Below, one piece after another: positions 22,613 through 34,897 of a DNA stretch of 64,000 bases (within the stretch, counting starts at the first letter, position 1; every line of letters starts with the position of its first letter). Both the position numbers and the translations under genes were made by a program. Origin of the DNA: Setaria digitata (Eukaryota; Nematoda; Chromadorea; Rhabditida; Setariidae); the NCBI GenBank assembly GCA_003640385.1, contig RCAB01000113.1, positions 62,001 through 126,000 on the forward strand, in the 5' to 3' direction. The notes beneath the pieces are model-generated. The model was given only the letters and a program-made list of their open reading frames with translations, was not told the DNA's origin and searched no databases.

Positions 22613-23995
22613 CTTTGTCACTTTACTATTACTTTGTCGTCAAAAAAAATTGCACGGTATTTCCCTTTGTTTTTATTTTACTTACAATAGCGGGTAAAGT
22701 TCGAGTGATTCAAATTCTGACAGAGCTAAATTAAATTGAAACTTGAAGTGTTTTTATAGTTTGACTCTCTCTTACCTAATCTTTGGATTGGTTCAGTTTT
22801 TGGATGAGCACACCTTTTTTTTTTGCCTCGATGAATGATAGCAATTATTGAGAAATACATCCGTGAAATAGATTCACTCTCGTTAACCTGATTGGAAATT
22901 TTTATATTCATCCAAATACGCTATCTACGGAAAGTCACAGTTCACTGAAAGTTAAAATTTATTTGTATAAGTGATTTATATGCATGGGCAATAATAAAAT
23001 CGTTCATTAATATGGTATGAACGAAACATGTAATTTTTGAAATTTTTTGTCTTTGAAAGGCACAGAAGTGAAGAAATTTTACTAAATCGCTTAGTATCCA
23101 ACTAATAAAAATTTCCATTAATATTTGTCGTTTAATATTAATTAATTGACATTTCATGAATATAAGTGCTGTTCTATTTGTTTCTCAAATGAAATGGCGG
23201 TGATAAATGCAATGAAATGTGAACGAAATTGTTCCAATTCAAATTATGCCAAAATTTATTTCCAAGTGCTCCGAAAATGTTAATTAATTAATTTGTGGCA
23301 AAAAATTGTTATTCATGGATGTTCAATTCACTGCAGGTGAGTCTTTTTCAATTTTTATTCCAGTTATTTATTTGTTTGTTTATTCCTACACTTATTCACT
23401 TCTTTTCAATTTATTTTAACTTTATTTGATTTGTAATGTTTATTGCTTAACAAGTATATTTTAGCAGAATTGAAAAGAATGAAATAAATAGAAGCAATAC
23501 CTTTTCGTTATGATGTAAACTATTGCAATTAATTCTTTTAGCAACTTCTAATTAATTACAGCTCCTTTTTAAAATATATGGCACATTTTCTTGCTTAAAA
23601 TTTTGAAGTCTATTTACTACAGCTCTTCAGTTATTGTGTCACATTTTTCTTGTCATCATTTTGATCAAACGGAAACTTTTTCTAATAAAATATTTTCAAA
23701 TAATTTAATTCGAACTTAAATGTTCTTTCATTTTTTTTCCCATTTTCTTTTGTTTTTCCTATCAATTGTAAATCGGATTTTTGCACTTTTTCAATCCGTT
23801 CTGAGTGTTTTGTCTGCATTTATTTTGCGTCCAAAAAAAAAGAAATCGTAAAATGAAATATGAATGTACGAAGGCCCGAATTTTCTCTATTTTCATTTGT
23901 TCGGTTTCACCGTCAGGAAACATCATCAAACGTCAGGAAGTATTCAGCCGGTTTTTTCGCTACGTAAACGCTGGAAATGTCTGTAAAGGCATGAA

Positions 23996-24150
23996 CATAC
24001 ACAAACATACACACACATGCATAGACTCTTATAAACACACACACAAATACATCTATATTCACACACATACACTGCGACACGTACACACAAAACACAAATG
24101 TTCACATGCTACATACATAGGCACAGATACATACACACATACACAGATAG
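23996..24150. repeat. Imperfect CA-rich repeat
   Basis: Interspersed CACACA and ATACA units over about 150 bp. Open frames on both strands (His/Thr or Val/Cys-rich) are repeat artefacts. Confidence 0.8.
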
Positions 24151-24280
24151 ATATGTAGAAAGATAAAGATAGGCATATATGAAAAAGCATGTTTGATGGT
24201 TAGGCTAAGCCAAAAAAATCGATCTCTAAAGGAGCCAATTGTGACGAGCCTATTATTTCATTTATCCATGTCTCTCTGTC

Positions 24281-24342
24281 CTTTTATTTTATTTCATTTT
24301 ATTTTATTTCATTTCATTTCATTTCATTTCATTTCATTTCTT
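24281..24342. repeat. (ATTTC)n pentanucleotide microsatellite
   Basis: ATTTT and ATTTC units, with a clean ATTTC run from about 24306 to 24340. Confidence 0.9.
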
Positions 24343-25811
24343 CCCTTTCCCTTCTTCCCCATACATCCATTTTGATTGCATGTCTACGGCCTGACTGCAT
24401 GATTTAAGCTTCGAAGTAATAAAACTTTCCCAAGCAATTTACGACTGGTCTTTTTTCCTCTCTCTCTCTTTCCTTTGCTTTTATTTCATTTCTTATATTT
24501 TAAATCCGAAATAAATAATTGATGATAGCTAGTCGTTTTTTCATATAAACAAAAATAATTCAAATATTATTATGATTTTGAAATTTTTATTTTTTATTAT
24601 TTTAGAGTAGAACAAAATCAAAAATGAAAGCTTTTGCTTAATAAAAAGGAAGGGTTATTGTTGTTTCTTTTTTTTTCTTTTTTTTTATATCAAAATAACT
24701 AAAATTAATTTCTCGGCTTGAAGAAGTTTTTTATGGAAATTATCAATTTTTTTTTCATTCCTCTCTTTTTTGCTGATTCCAGATTTAGTGGGGATTTCGC
24801 GTAATTAGATTTGATATTTCCCGTATTATTTTTGGTATTTTATTTCGTTTGAAATTATTACTAAAGCATAGAGAGTGTTTAAAAATAAAAATTTTTTTTT
24901 CATTTGATTAGAAAGTGTTACTATTTTTATATGGCAATAAAATGCTTCGACATTCACTTTTTTTTTTCATTAGTTTGAATGAGTTTTTCTGTTGTTCATA
25001 ATGTGCTACTGAAAAAAAAGGGAAGAAAAAATTGGGACTTTTTTAAAATTTTTCAAGGGGCTGTATCGTAGTATACAAATAATTGTTACTTTTAGGAAAG
25101 TAAATTTCAAATTAATTTTATTAATGTTCCTTGAAGATTATTTCTCTAAGCTTATTTTGCTTCTTCAATTGGAACGAAAGAAAAAGATTGGTTTAATATT
25201 TCAATAAATTTTGCAGTTCTTGTCTTTTCTGAAATATTTTTTTTTGCCAAAGTATAAATTCAATATGGTCGATACTTTTAAAAGATTTTAGTCTTTTTAA
25301 AAACAGTGTTCCTTAGGGCATATGTTTTCCTTCCTCTTGCTTCTTCTTTTTATTTTTTCTTAAAATAAAACTAGGAAGTAAATCTTTTTCTGTTTTATAT
25401 TTTACTATTTTTCTTCAAATATTTTTTTCAAACATTTTCATTTATTGTATTAATATGTGTCATTTAATTTGAAGCTACTTTTTTTTTTAACAAAAGAAAA
25501 CAAAAAAGATTTTTTATTTCAGAATATTTTAAACACAGTTTACTTGTGCTCTTTCCGTTCTTTCCCCTTTTCCTCATTTTTTTCTTCCTTTTTCTTTCTT
25601 TTTTTTTTCTGCTTTTAAAGTTTTTATTTCCTGTCAGTCAACTCACTTTCATTATATTCTGTTATTTCTTTCTGATTTCCGTGCATTCCTTCAAAAATAT
25701 TTATTTAACCGTTAAATCATTTTTGCAGTAAAATTTGCATTTTCCAATAAATGCATTTTTTTATCATACTCCTCAGTGTTTGACAATATTTTAAGAAGTT
25801 TTAAATATTTA

Positions 25812-26290
25812 CCAGTGAATTTTCACTTTCATTTTTCTGGATTCCGTTCAATAATGCTATGATAATGCGATAATATTTTAAAGTTAGTTAGAAATTCGAA
25901 AAAATTTATCAAAGTATTTTATCACTTCATGTTCCTTTTCCCTCTTTTCTATTTTTACTTTTTTTGGAATTTTTTAATAATGAAATAGCATTCAATATTT
26001 TATAGCTGGAAATTCGAGAAATTTAGATTATTTTACCAGTGAAATTTCATATTCCTTTTTCCTTCCTTTTCTTTTTTCTTTTTATTTTTCCTTTTTTATT
26101 TTCTACTTTTTTCGAACTGTTCAGTAATGAGGTAATTTTAAGATGTAAAATTAGGAATCAAATAAATGCATCAAGTTTATTCGTCAGTGAAATTTCATAT
26201 TCCTTTTTCTTGCCATAATCAAATAAATTTATCGAAGTTTATGCTTTCAGTGAAATTTCCTACTTCTTTTTCTTTTTCTTGCCGTTTTTT
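25812..26290. repeat. Diverged repeat array upstream of complexin
   Basis: A core similar to CAGTGAAATTTCATATTCC recurs near 25812, 26036, 26185 and 26248, each followed by a T/C-rich tract and preceded by an AT-rich block mentioning TTTATC or TTTTATAG. Spacing is uneven (about 60-225 bp), so this is an old, decayed array. Confidence 0.6.
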
Positions 26291-26546
26291 TTGAAATTAT
26301 AATATAATTTTTGCATGATATTTCTCATTGTTTCAATCAATATTGCAGTAATAATTCGACAATATTTTGGAATTATACGATAATATTTTAAAATTTATTG
26401 TTTTTAACAATTTTTTTTCTTACTTTTGAGGGATTTAAAAATTTCAATCAGTAGAAAAAGTGGAAGTTTTTTTTTTTAAATAAAGTGAAATATTTTTTTA
26501 AGGATCGAATTTTTTCCAATTTTAAGAAAAAAAAAACGATTGAAAA

Positions 26547-27676
26547 ATGGCTGGTTTTATTATGAAACAGATGGTTGGTGGAAAATTAAATGAGATGAAA
26601 GGTTTGGAATTTTTGACTGAAAAGCTTAAATTTCAAAAACCGAACACCATTCTTTGCATTCCTTTTTTATCATACAAATGCTTTAAAAAAAAAAGGATAG
26701 AAGGAAAATGATCCTCGAGAAAAGCAATTTTCTGGATGATCCAGAACGAAATAATTATCTGAAATTTTAGTATTTTATGCGCCAAATTACATTAAATTAA
26801 AAAAAAATAAGCCTAATTTCCAGAACAGTTTTAATAAATTTACAAATTGTTTTTTCCATATTTGTCAGGTGGAATTGATAAGCTTACCGGTGATAAGGAT
26901 GGTGAAGGTGGTGAGAAAACAGAATCTGGCGAAGATCCGGAAGTACAACTTTCCTTTTTTCTTATACTTTATTGATAATTAAAACAGTTCTGCTAGCAAT
27001 TCAATTTCATGTTTGAATTTATTAACTTATTTTATTATGAAGATTTTAAATTTGAAGGAACTTTTTTAAAAAAAAAAAGTAAAATTCACACTAAAAATTT
27101 TGCTTTATGTTTGACTAACAACTTATATTTATTAGAAAAAATTGAAATTTATTAGCATGTGAGCAGTTTTAAAATTACTGCCTTATAATTTAAGTATATT
27201 ATAGCAAGTGTAATTAAAAATTAATTTATATTTATATTAGTTATTATCGTAATTCTTTTGAATTTGAATAATTTATTGGTATTATTATTCATATTTTTTT
27301 TAGGTAGTAGCAGCACGACTAGAACAAGAAGAACGGCGTAAAGAACGGCATCGTAAAATGGAACGTGAACGTGAAAAAATGCGCCAGGACATTCGCTCAA
27401 AAGTATTACTTATATTATTTCATAATTAATTTGGTTATTATTTCTAAGCTAAAACAGATTTCTTGTTTGCCGGGGAAAAATTTATCACTTTTTTTCACTT
27501 ATTTATTTATTTTTTTGTAATTCCCAAGTTTTTATAACTGCTATGTTAGCGAATAGTTCATCAAACTATTTGTTTTTTCCGTGTTTTTCTCACTTAAAAA
27601 AATATTTTATTTAAATTGTTTATTTTTGTTTCGATTGTATGATAAAAAAAAAAAAAACAAAAAAGTGCTTCAAAAA

Positions 27677-27722
<46 letters not shown>

Positions 27723-28303
27723 CTATAGCAATTTTCTAAATTTTGGGAATTGAAATTATTCTTTTTTTGAAGTTTGCAACTGTTTTAATCAGCATTATTT
27801 TTTGATATAATAACTTCAATTTTCAACTATTTTATAGTATAATATTCAAAAAAAAGAAGACGGGATAAGTGGAATACCATTTGATATTACATCAGATGGA
27901 CGTGTTATTGGTCCATCAATGGGGAAAACACCTCAACAAATGGCGCAGGAAATGGAGGATGATAGTTAGTTGATATTTGTGACAATTTTAAAAAGTTCTA
28001 GAAAATTTTGTGAAGAAGAATTAAATTTTATAGAAAAATACGAAAGAAAGCGAAAAAAAAAAGTCGTATTTAATATTAATAATTTTCACTATTCTTATCT
28101 TCATTATTATTGTTACGACTTTTCATTATTGTTATTCATTATGTTCTGTTATATTTTTTTATCATCGTTGATTATCTAAGTGATAATTTCAAATTTTAGG
28201 CTTTATCGGTCAGCTTGGCTTAACCGAACAAGTTGAAAAAGCAAAAACTGCCGTAAATGAAGCATTGGAAACTGTAAAAGGCTTTCTACCATTTGGAAAA
28301 TAA
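26547..28303 (+). CDS. cpx-1: Complexin
   Basis: Five exons agree in phase: 26547-26601, 26869-26942, 27304-27402, 27838-27964 and 28200-28303 (TAA), giving 152 residues. After a short N-terminus (MAGFIMKQMVGGKL) and an acidic linker, the charged accessory and central helix runs from about residue 44 to 82 (AARLEQEERRKERHRKMERE, then MRQDIRSKYNIQKKE), the part of complexin that packs on the SNARE four-helix bundle. A C-terminal amphipathic helix (EQVEKAKTAVNEALETVK, ending FLPFGK) fits the membrane-binding tail of worm complexin. There is no CAAX box, so the tail rather than a lipid should hold it on vesicles. Known role: regulates synaptic vesicle fusion by clamping and promoting SNARE assembly. 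Length is typical for the family. Confidence 0.95.
27677..27720. repeat. (TA)n microsatellite in complexin intron 3
   Basis: About 44 bp of TA repeats with one C interruption, inside the intron 27403-27837. Confidence 0.9.
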
Positions 28304-28760
28304 TTTTTTTATTAAAAAAGAAAAGAAAAGAAAAAAAGAAGGCTATGAAATATAAATTTGTATCTTTTTAAATGTTAATCTTTCAAAATAATTTATAAAA
28401 AATATAATCATTTGAAATGCGCAAATTTTTCCATTTCTTTTCCTTTCTTCCTTTTCTCTTTTCTTTTAATTTCTTATGTTGCAAATTCCGAATGATTGAA
28501 CATCTTGATAAAGAAAATGAAAAGGGTAAATATGGACTATTAAGTTAGAATTAGGAAAAACTGATATTCATTAGATAGATATCAAAATTTTAAGTATAAA
28601 TTGCCAAAAAAAAAAATGGATATTATATTTTAGAAATGCAGATATTGTGGAAAAAAAACGCGCTCATACATTGAAATTTATGAAATGAATTCCTACATTT
28701 TTAAATATATATGTGCCATGAAGCGAAATTAATTTATTCATCGAGCGAATTTTTAATTTT

Positions 28761-28915
28761 AAGCATAAAATTTTCAATAGAATGAACTCAAAGTCTTGAA
28801 TGTATGATTTCCAATGAAAGTGATTTTAAGTTTTGGACGTAAATTTCCAGTGAAATGGATTTTAGGTTTTTAGCGTGAAATTTCCGCGGAATGGATTCAA
28901 AGTTTTAAGCATGAA
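28761..28915. repeat. Minisatellite, about four 36-38-bp units
   Basis: Units begin AGCATAAAATTTTC, GTATGATTTCC, CGTAAATTTCCAG and GCGTGAAATTTCC, each followed by a GAAATGGATT-like and AAGTTTT-like segment. Units start near 28761, 28798, 28836 and 28872. It begins about 450 bp past the complexin stop. Confidence 0.75.
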
Positions 28916-30211
28916 GATACTATAAAGAACGAAATTTGTTGTGACAAAATAAGACATCTTTTTGTTGACTATTAAAAATATGCTGTTTAAAAGTGGGCGA
29001 GTTTTCTTTTCCTTTTGTCCCGCTCATTTTATTTCATCGATTTTACAACAAATTTTTTCTCACTTTTTTCCCTTTTTAAATCATAATTTTAGAAAGTTTC
29101 GCTTTCACATTTTACATCCTGAAATTGTTTTTCCTTATATGGCGACATAACTCTTTTCTTACTGAACATTTTTTTTTTTTTTTAAAGATATCTCTTAAAT
29201 CGGATTTCTCCGTTTTTTTCTTTTTTTTGAAGCTTTATTCACATGAAAACAATAGATTTGTTATTAAATAATTAAGTACAATCATTCATCACTCATTATA
29301 ATAATACTATACATCATTCATTATAATTAAATATGTAACAAACAATAGAAAAAATTAGAATTTAACGTAGTTAAATTTTTTTTAAAATGTCTCACTCTTT
29401 GCAGAATGATTTTTCTGTTTTAAAATTCCAGTTCTCATTATGATTATTATTGTAAAAAATTAGCACCATTTCTACTTGCAAAAGATAAAGACAATCAAAT
29501 GTGTTTAGCATTTATGAAAAGAATTGATTGTAGATTTAATTTGCTTAAGATATGATAATTAATTGTTTATGCATTCAAACGTACACAATTAAATGTTATT
29601 ACTAAATTCTAGTTACTGATCTCTTCTATGTATATATTTGCAATAAATTTTCAATAAAAATCCCATCGGGCATGTGCATTATTTACAAATATAAATCGAA
29701 CTTCAGAGAGCCATAAATAAATCAGTCATTTTTATTCGTTCTTGTGCTGATAAGAAATTTTTAGAATCAATCATTTTTGAAAAAAAGAAAAAAAAAAAAG
29801 GAAAATAAAAAACTGAAAAAACGAACACATCGTTATTTTGTTTGCTATTCTCAACAGTTCACTATTTTGGTTGCTATTTTATTTGCAGGGTGAAAATGTA
29901 AATATTAACTAGGATCATCGGAAATGGAACGGAAATACGAATTGTGGATAAAGCACACAAATTAAATATCGATGTTGGAAGTAGTGGGTGGACTAAAAAT
30001 ATAAATGATGAATAAGTAGATTTGTTAAACATCGATCTTAAATTTAAATTGGAAAATGTAAATTTTGCGGGCAAATAGAATTATTAACCATGATTTAAAA
30101 TGAAAATCTAAATTGAAAATAAATAGAATGCTTGTGTGTCAATATTAAATTTAAATTGGAAATTTCAATAAGGGTGTATATGTATATACGGATTTGTCGT
30201 CGTTAATCAAC

Positions 30212-30249
30212 TGTGTGTGTGTGTGTGTGCGTGTGTGTATGTGTGTGTG
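30212..30249. repeat. (GT)n microsatellite
   Basis: About 19 GT units with two interruptions (GC and AT). Confidence 0.9.
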
Positions 30250-30747
30250 ATAAAGCCTGATATGATATGAACTACGCATTTCTGTTTATATTCATATCTT
30301 TTCTAAAAACCCACTTTTTACTTAAAAAACTTAGCATACATGTATAAAAAGAAAATAACAAAGAAAAAAATATCATAATCAAATACACAATTTATGGTTA
30401 TGTGACTGTTAAAATCAGCATTAAAAAAAAAATAAATAAAAAAAATCAATTTTTTAAGTTTAATAAGTAGAAGCAATGAAAATTTCTGAGAGTCAAGAAA
30501 ACTCAATCAAAAAACTTCAGACCAGTGAGGCAAATTAATAATTTTCTGGAGAAAATATCAGGATTAAAAAGCAAGCAGTAAAAAATGTTTCATCAAAAAT
30601 GATAAATATGCGAATAATTCATTTATCTATAATCAAGTACCTTTCATTTTCTATAATCGAAGAATCAGGATAGTCCGTAATCAAATGGTACGCAATTAAA
30701 TTAAAAATCTAAAATTTTTCTCGCTTTCTTGTTCCCTCAGTTTCATT

Positions 30748-33700
30748 TTAGGGCAAATATTTTTCTTCTTCAGCTCGCTGCTCGAGTAATACCGATTGCG
30801 CCAATTCACGTTTTGCGGCTCGATTACGATGTTCACGATGCGTACGGCATGATCGTACCACGAGTAATACTATTGTTAATAATATGATCACACCCAGTAA
30901 GCCTACAAAATAGTACAATCAAATTCGTTAAATTAATAAAAAAAAAATTAAAAAATTTACCTTTTGTTAAACTTCTCAGGAATTTAAAAATATAATAATT
31001 TTTATTTGAAAAAAAGATGAAAAGTGACAAGAATTTATCACAATTTTTTAATTTAAATTTTAATGTGAATAGCAAAGCTAATCTAATTTTAAAGAGCTAA
31101 TTTTAAAACAAATTGAATTCACAAAAACAAAATTAGGCTGATGTTTGGAAAAGAAATTTGTGCTAATTAAAAAATTGAGCAATTCATAATTTGAAATGAT
31201 GAAAACTGATTAAGGCATAAATAGCAGAAATGATTTTATTACTTAAATTGGTTTAAAAAAAGGGTCCAATTATTTCGACTCCATTCAGTAAAATTATTGC
31301 TAACTAAGTTTCATTTTACCGTTAATTAACATAATTATGAATAAAAAATTTTGCAAAGAAGAAAACGAAGGTTACCTAACACAATAGTAATCACTAAGGT
31401 TGGTGTAATTTGTATACCGTATAATTTCATCACGGTTGATTCTTCGTGATGCACTGATGCCTCATGTAATGGACGATTAATATAATGAGGCTCCATTTCT
31501 TCATCATAATTTGTGGATACAGTATCCTGAAATAATGTATGAATTTAGCTTAAATTACACCATATGACTTTGCTCGATCCAATTGCAAATTAACTGCAAA
31601 TATTATACAAAATAAAATAAAAGTGTACTGTAATTGAAAAGAAATGAAAATATGCTATGATGAGATAAAAAGAGAATAGAAAGAAATAAAAATATGCTAT
31701 AATTAATGGAGAAAAATGAAACAAAAATGTGCTGCAATAAGTGACACAAAAGAATATGAAATGAAACTGTGCTGTGATTATTGTAACTAGTGATTACTGT
31801 AGGAAACATGTGTAATTATCGCAATTACCCATTATATTTCTCTAAGATGATTTTATTTTAACTGATGCCTTTTTTACCTTTCGTTTCTTTTACTCTTTTT
31901 TTTCACAATAACTGACTTCATTATGATCATAGAATAGTGCATCGTGATAAGCTGTACAGATATTGTAAGGATAAAAAGTTGGTGCATGACAAATACATGT
32001 TGTATTTGCATGCATATCAAATAGCGGTTCACCATTACGACATTGCAGTTGGTTGCAGAATGCATCCGGTTGATTAAAACAACAAGCACATCTGAAAATT
32101 TAATTTTCAATTTAAAGCATTAATATTTAAAAAAGATCACAGATTATTCATTAGTAATGCTAGTCGTTCCGGAATAACATTTTATATCAATGACGTTAAT
32201 AAATGAAAAATAATTAGGAATGAAAAATGAAAAAAGAGTACAAGAATTATTTACGTTGTTGGAAAGGACAAAAATGAATGTCTACAAAAATGATAAAAAT
32301 TACGATGATTGTTGATATGATAAAATTATGTTGATTAATTTTATTTTCAACTTTTAAAATAATAAACGGAACTGTTTGCGCTGATTTCTTGGCGTAAAAT
32401 AGCACTGTGTCATGAATTGATGGCAAGTATTTTCAGGTGAAAGTTGTCTGCAAAACATTAATCATTAAATTTAATCATTATTGTTTTTGTCATTTATTAC
32501 TGTTGTCAAAACAAATTATTTTTTAGAGATTTATTTAACTGCTAATAAAAAGAGGCATTTACAAAATGAAATTCTCGTATCAACTTAAAACTATCATTCA
32601 TCATTCAATAAACATTATTATAGTTCTCTGCTGAGTCAATTTGTGAATATAACCAATGAAAGTAACTCCTCTTACGTTGCTACTGTAATTACTTCTTTAT
32701 TACTAATTTTTTTATTTTAACGATCGATTACGAATTATTTTAATTGTTCTTAATTTAATACCATTTTTTACCGCTGTTATCAACAGTGACATTTTGTTTT
32801 GTTTTTTTTTTTACCTTATAATTTTATTATCTTTGATTATTCATTAACAATAATTAACTATAAGCTATTATTATTTGTCATTAACTGTTTATCACTAATA
32901 TTATTTATTTAGCAATTTATTGCTTTGATCATTCATTATTAGCAGTGACATTCTGCGATTATCCTTTTTCTTTTTTTCCTTTTGATCATTTCTTATTTAA
33001 ATTTATTTGGAATTCAATTATTCTACTTTCGAAAGAGAAAAAAAAAAACTGAATTTATATGAATTATATGTGAACTATAACAAATGAACAAACTAGTTAA
33101 AAAAACATTGCCGACTGAAAAAAATTAATGAACAAAACTTGATAATTAATTGGCATAATTATTAATACTAATTGACAGTTTTAGTAAATTATGCATGCAT
33201 TTAAGGTTAACCTGCAAATGCAAACAATCGGTAGCTGTTGAATGCTTTTTTCTTGGCGAATTTCGGCAATTGCAAGCAACGATTTGTATCGTCTCATTTG
33301 TTTGCAAAAATTTGCACGCCAATCAAATGCACAACGGCATGCACGTCCAAAAAGTGTCGCTGCTTCAGCTGTTACCAATAGTGGTACTTAAATTAACTAA
33401 TTACTTAACCAATTAATTGCATTGCCAGAAATTAAAAATGTATTTTTAGGTCAAAAAGCTAAAAAAAGAACCAATTATTTTAAGTTAAAACAGATGTACA
33501 TATATATTGCTTTGTATGGTAGTGAAGCAAAAAAAAAAAAAAAAAACAATAAATAAATGGTGAAATTGCTAGTAATGCGGAAGAAATGAAATTAATTAGT
33601 TCAATTTCTTAATTATTCGTTTAAGTTAGCGTCAGCAAGTCGCCTACGGGAATAATAAAGCAAATAATAACGAATTACGTAACACTTTAATGCCATTTGT

Positions 33701-34877
33701 TCAGCTGTTGAATTTAATCCAGTGGCAAAAAAAAGAAAAACATAGTAGAAATGCAACTGTCATGTGTTAAAGAATTAAATATTTCCATAAAGTATGCAAT
33801 TATTTCATTAATTTTTTGTTTTTAATTTAGTCTGTTTCATTATTATGTTCATTACCTTTATTTCTACAATTAATTGCACTGATGACAAATGAAAATAAAA
33901 ACAACCGCTGGCAAGAAAATATTGTAATTAATTTCGGTAATGTCGTAATTTAGCATTTCCAGTTGTAATGCAGCCTTTTTTGTAGAAAACGATTTTTTTA
34001 TTAGTAATATCATGCACAGATAAACATTTTACATATTTTACTAAAATTCATCAGCAAAAATATTGCTAATTCAGAAAAAATAAAAATAAAAAATAATAAT
34101 GCTAATGATTAAACTACGAAAGTACCTCATTTTGGCTTTTAAATAGAATTTAATTTGAAAAATTTAAACTCTATAAACTATTCATTCGATTGATTAATTA
34201 TCGTTTAATTGACAGGCTTATCCTTTTCTTAACAAAAAACGTGAATTTGAAAAATTCCATTTTAATTTTCAAATTACTTTTAATTTATGGGAAATTCTGA
34301 TACAAGCTACTATTTTCGTCAGTAGACATAGTAAGGTTGTAAAACTTTCCTTCACATTTAATCTGCTTTCATTGTCTCAAGACATTCTAATTAATTGATA
34401 ACTGAAATACTTACCACTATTTGGTTCACAATATCCATTATTGCTATTTTTCAATTTAGCCATTACTGTTTGTATTGGTGAATGCATTGAAATTGCAAGC
34501 AAAAAAAGTAAAATTAACGAAAAGGAACGTAATGTATTAATTAAATTAATCCAATTAAAATTTCCCTTCGTCCATTCATTTCTTTCATCGTCGTTTTTTA
34601 ACATTTCAATTGCTGGCCCTTTTGTAATTTGTCGCATTTGTTGCATAATTGTTAAAATAATTTCTTTTTCATTTTCCCAAATGTTTATTAATTTTATATA
34701 CGAAATTTCATCGATAAATTGCTGCTTCTGTGACCAACGACATCGATATTTTCCATAATTAATTTGAATAATTCGTAAATTTCCATCCAAATTACTTGTG
34801 CTTGGAAAATTTTTACAACAAATAATTTTGTTTGAATTATTGGAATTACGATTGTCGATCAATTTTTTATGCGTCAT
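30748..34877 (-). CDS. Cys-rich type I membrane protein (unrecognised)
   Basis: Six exons agree in phase: 34877-34415, 33386-33212, 32447-32373, 32091-31917, 31526-31376 and 30902-30748, about 397 residues. A hydrophobic run (SFSLILLFLLAISM, about residues 118-131) looks like a signal peptide if translation starts at a downstream Met, or a signal anchor if it starts at 34877. The next part carries about 18 Cys in pairs (ACRCAFDW, VCICRQ, CACCFNQ, TCICHAP) and should be extracellular and disulfide-bonded. A membrane segment follows (LVITIVLGLLGVIILLTIVLLV, across the last intron), then a basic stop-transfer (RSCRTHREHRNR) and a short acidic tail ending KYLP. A 27-nt in-phase extra exon around 32246-32272 is also possible. 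I do not recognise the family; receptor, adhesion or shed-protein roles are all open. Confidence 0.75.
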
Positions 34878-34889
34878 TTGATGTTAATC

Positions 34890-34897
34890 CTGCAAAA
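34890..34897 (-). promoter_or_regulatory. Splice acceptor just upstream of the Cys-rich gene start
   Basis: On the minus strand TTTTGCAG is followed by 12 bases and then the ATG at 34877, and an in-frame TAA lies between them. This fits an SL trans-splice site, or a cis-acceptor for 5' noncoding exons such as the orphan exons near 40 kb. Confidence 0.55.

Larger units (their letters stand above)
19189..26546. other. Long AT-rich intergenic region upstream of complexin
   Basis: No supported coding exon. It contains a duplicated block with an N (20013-20537), an inverted repeat with N bases (21105-21323), a 330-bp ATT tract (22285-22612), CA-rich and ATTTC tracts (24.0-24.35 kb), and a diverged repeat array (25.8-26.3 kb). 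A consensus donor (CTGCAG followed by GTGAGT) at about 23337 could end a noncoding 5' exon of complexin. Confidence 0.5.
28304..30747. other. Convergent intergenic region
   Basis: It lies between the 3' ends of complexin and the Cys-rich membrane protein gene. It holds a 36-38-bp minisatellite (28761-28915) and a GT repeat (30212-30249). Short open frames here (28962-29150, 29874-30074, 30318-30506) are AT-rich and unsupported. Confidence 0.55.

Noticed and set aside
22220..22734. Two long plus-strand open frames rich in Leu, Ile and Tyr
   Set aside because: They are translations of the ATT microsatellite, open in several frames for that reason alone.
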